From the NCBI GenBank assembly GCA_036003885.1, contig DASYSA010000221.1, positions 1-5,716 of the forward strand: a stretch of 5,716 bases of DNA, given 5' to 3'. Each line of letters starts with the position of its first letter. Within the stretch, counting starts at the first letter, position 1. Positions 5,448 to 5,716 of this stretch are shown piece after piece. This stretch comes from DASYSA01 sp036003885. Lineage in GTDB: Bacteria; Acidobacteriota; Blastocatellia; UBA7656. The position numbers and the translations under genes were made by a program. The notes beneath the pieces are model-generated. The model was not told the origin of the DNA. It saw only the letters and a list, made by a program, of their open reading frames with translations, and made no database searches.

Positions 5448-5570
5448 ATCACCCTGCACTTGCCGGCTGAACCGGTGAAATACTCCCGACCGAGAAGTCT
5501 TATCATACTGGAGGTCACATACGAAGAGTCCAGCCCTCGACCCGTCAACTATTCACGAGGGAGGGATGTC

Positions 5571-5716
5571 ATGATGTCAAAGTCTACCGAATCGCACATC
5601 GCGCGTGGCAATCGCAAGCTGCTGCTGATCGGGCGTGGCATCAATCATCATGAGTGGCGGCCTGTTCGGAGTATTCAATCGCCGGTTCCCCGGTTGTGCT
5701 ACAATCGCCTCACTGC
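5571..5716 (+). CDS. Possible start of a further gene (partial, weak, may be frameshifted)
   Basis: An ATG at 5571 (another at 5574) sits five bases after GGGAGGG (5559-5565), one of the best Shine-Dalgarno matches in the window. The frame stays open to the edge (48 codons). Residues 2-20 look like a real N-terminus (SKSTESHIARGNRKLLLIG: polar, basic, then hydrophobic), but after residue 21 the product turns into RGINHHEWRP, unlike a protein core. One base fewer in the GGG at 5631-5633 would continue as VASIIMSGGLFGVF, a natural membrane or signal helix. So this may be a membrane-anchored protein with a frameshift in the sequence, a short leader peptide, or nothing. An extended -10 inside its 3' part argues that another transcription unit may start at the edge. 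Confidence 0.3.
   Translation, partial: MMSKSTESHIARGNRKLLLIGRGINHHEWRPVRSIQSPVPRLCYNRLT
5697..5705 (+). promoter_or_regulatory. Extended -10 promoter-like site at the right edge
   Basis: TGC-TACAAT matches the extended -10 form TGn-TATAAT with one change in the hexamer. There is no -35 match at 17 bases (AATCGC), which extended -10 promoters can tolerate. A start would fall near 5712, serving a gene beyond the window. Confidence 0.3.

Larger units (their letters stand above)
4798..5570. other. Long gene-free region rich in dyad symmetries
   Basis: No open frame here has a convincing start, ribosome binding site or protein-like composition. The only long frames are antisense to pepP or cross the GTGGGAGT repeat. 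I also saw no tRNA, tmRNA, RNase P or SRP landmark. The stretch holds short hairpins at 4876-4890, 4901-4925, 4957-4969, 4984-5016, 5042-5062, 5157-5201, 5294-5321 and 5367-5382, then the long inverted repeat at 5385-5447. Several of the 5-7 bp dyads are expected by chance in this much sequence; the ones at 5157 and 5385 are not. It may contain the pepP 3' end, an unrecognised RNA, decayed mobile DNA and the leader of the next gene. Confidence 0.6.

Noticed and set aside
5501..5506. TATCAT as a -10 for the possible gene at 5571
   Set aside because: Five of six to consensus, but no -35 match at any normal spacing and no extended -10.
5279..5548. 89-codon minus-strand frame across the GTGGGAGT repeat
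   Set aside because: Its open length comes from the periodic repeat (translated as HSHTPTLT-like low complexity); no protein features.

Overview
The window looks like a piece of a bacterial chromosome from a moderately GC-rich, soil-type organism. Member(s) of the Acidobacteriota, possibly class Blastocatellia, would fit: two exported hydrolases/peptidases, a stand-alone thiolase, lineage-restricted small proteins, and an intergenic GTGGGAGT inverted repeat. This assignment is an inference from style, not a marker-gene result. There is no rRNA, tRNA, CRISPR array, recognisable transposase or phage gene.

Layout. (1) Positions 1-385, minus strand: the N-terminal part of an exported alpha/beta-hydrolase of the predicted dienelactone hydrolase / PAF-acetylhydrolase type, running off the left edge. 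(2) Positions 386-581: a divergent promoter region with a good sigma70-like promoter for the gene to the right and a fair one for the gene to the left. (3) Positions 582-1760, plus strand: a complete thiolase (acetyl-CoA C-acetyltransferase), with a likely terminator hairpin after it. (4) Positions 1930-2295, minus strand: a small coiled-coil protein made of four 11-residue repeats. (5) Positions 2495-3211, minus strand: an unrecognised protein with hydrophobic segments, starting well inside a longer open frame. (6) Positions 3370-4797, plus strand: a complete Xaa-Pro aminopeptidase (M24B, PepP-like) with an N-terminal signal or anchor sequence. (7) Positions 4798-5570: about 770 bases without a convincing gene but with many dyad-symmetric elements, including a 9-bp stem with a 19-nt loop and a triple GTGGGAGT inverted repeat. 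(8) Positions 5571-5716: a weakly supported start of another gene with a very good ribosome binding site, possibly frameshifted, and a promoter-like extended -10 near the right edge.

The genes do not form one operon. They are arranged as divergent and convergent single units: hydrolase and thiolase diverge, thiolase and coiled-coil gene converge, and the unknown gene and pepP diverge. The common thread is housekeeping catabolism: acyl-CoA metabolism by the thiolase and peptide or ester hydrolysis in the envelope by the two exported enzymes. I see no defence system, biosynthetic cluster or other multi-gene system. The most unusual content is the structured gene-free stretch on the right and the two lineage-type small proteins in the middle.
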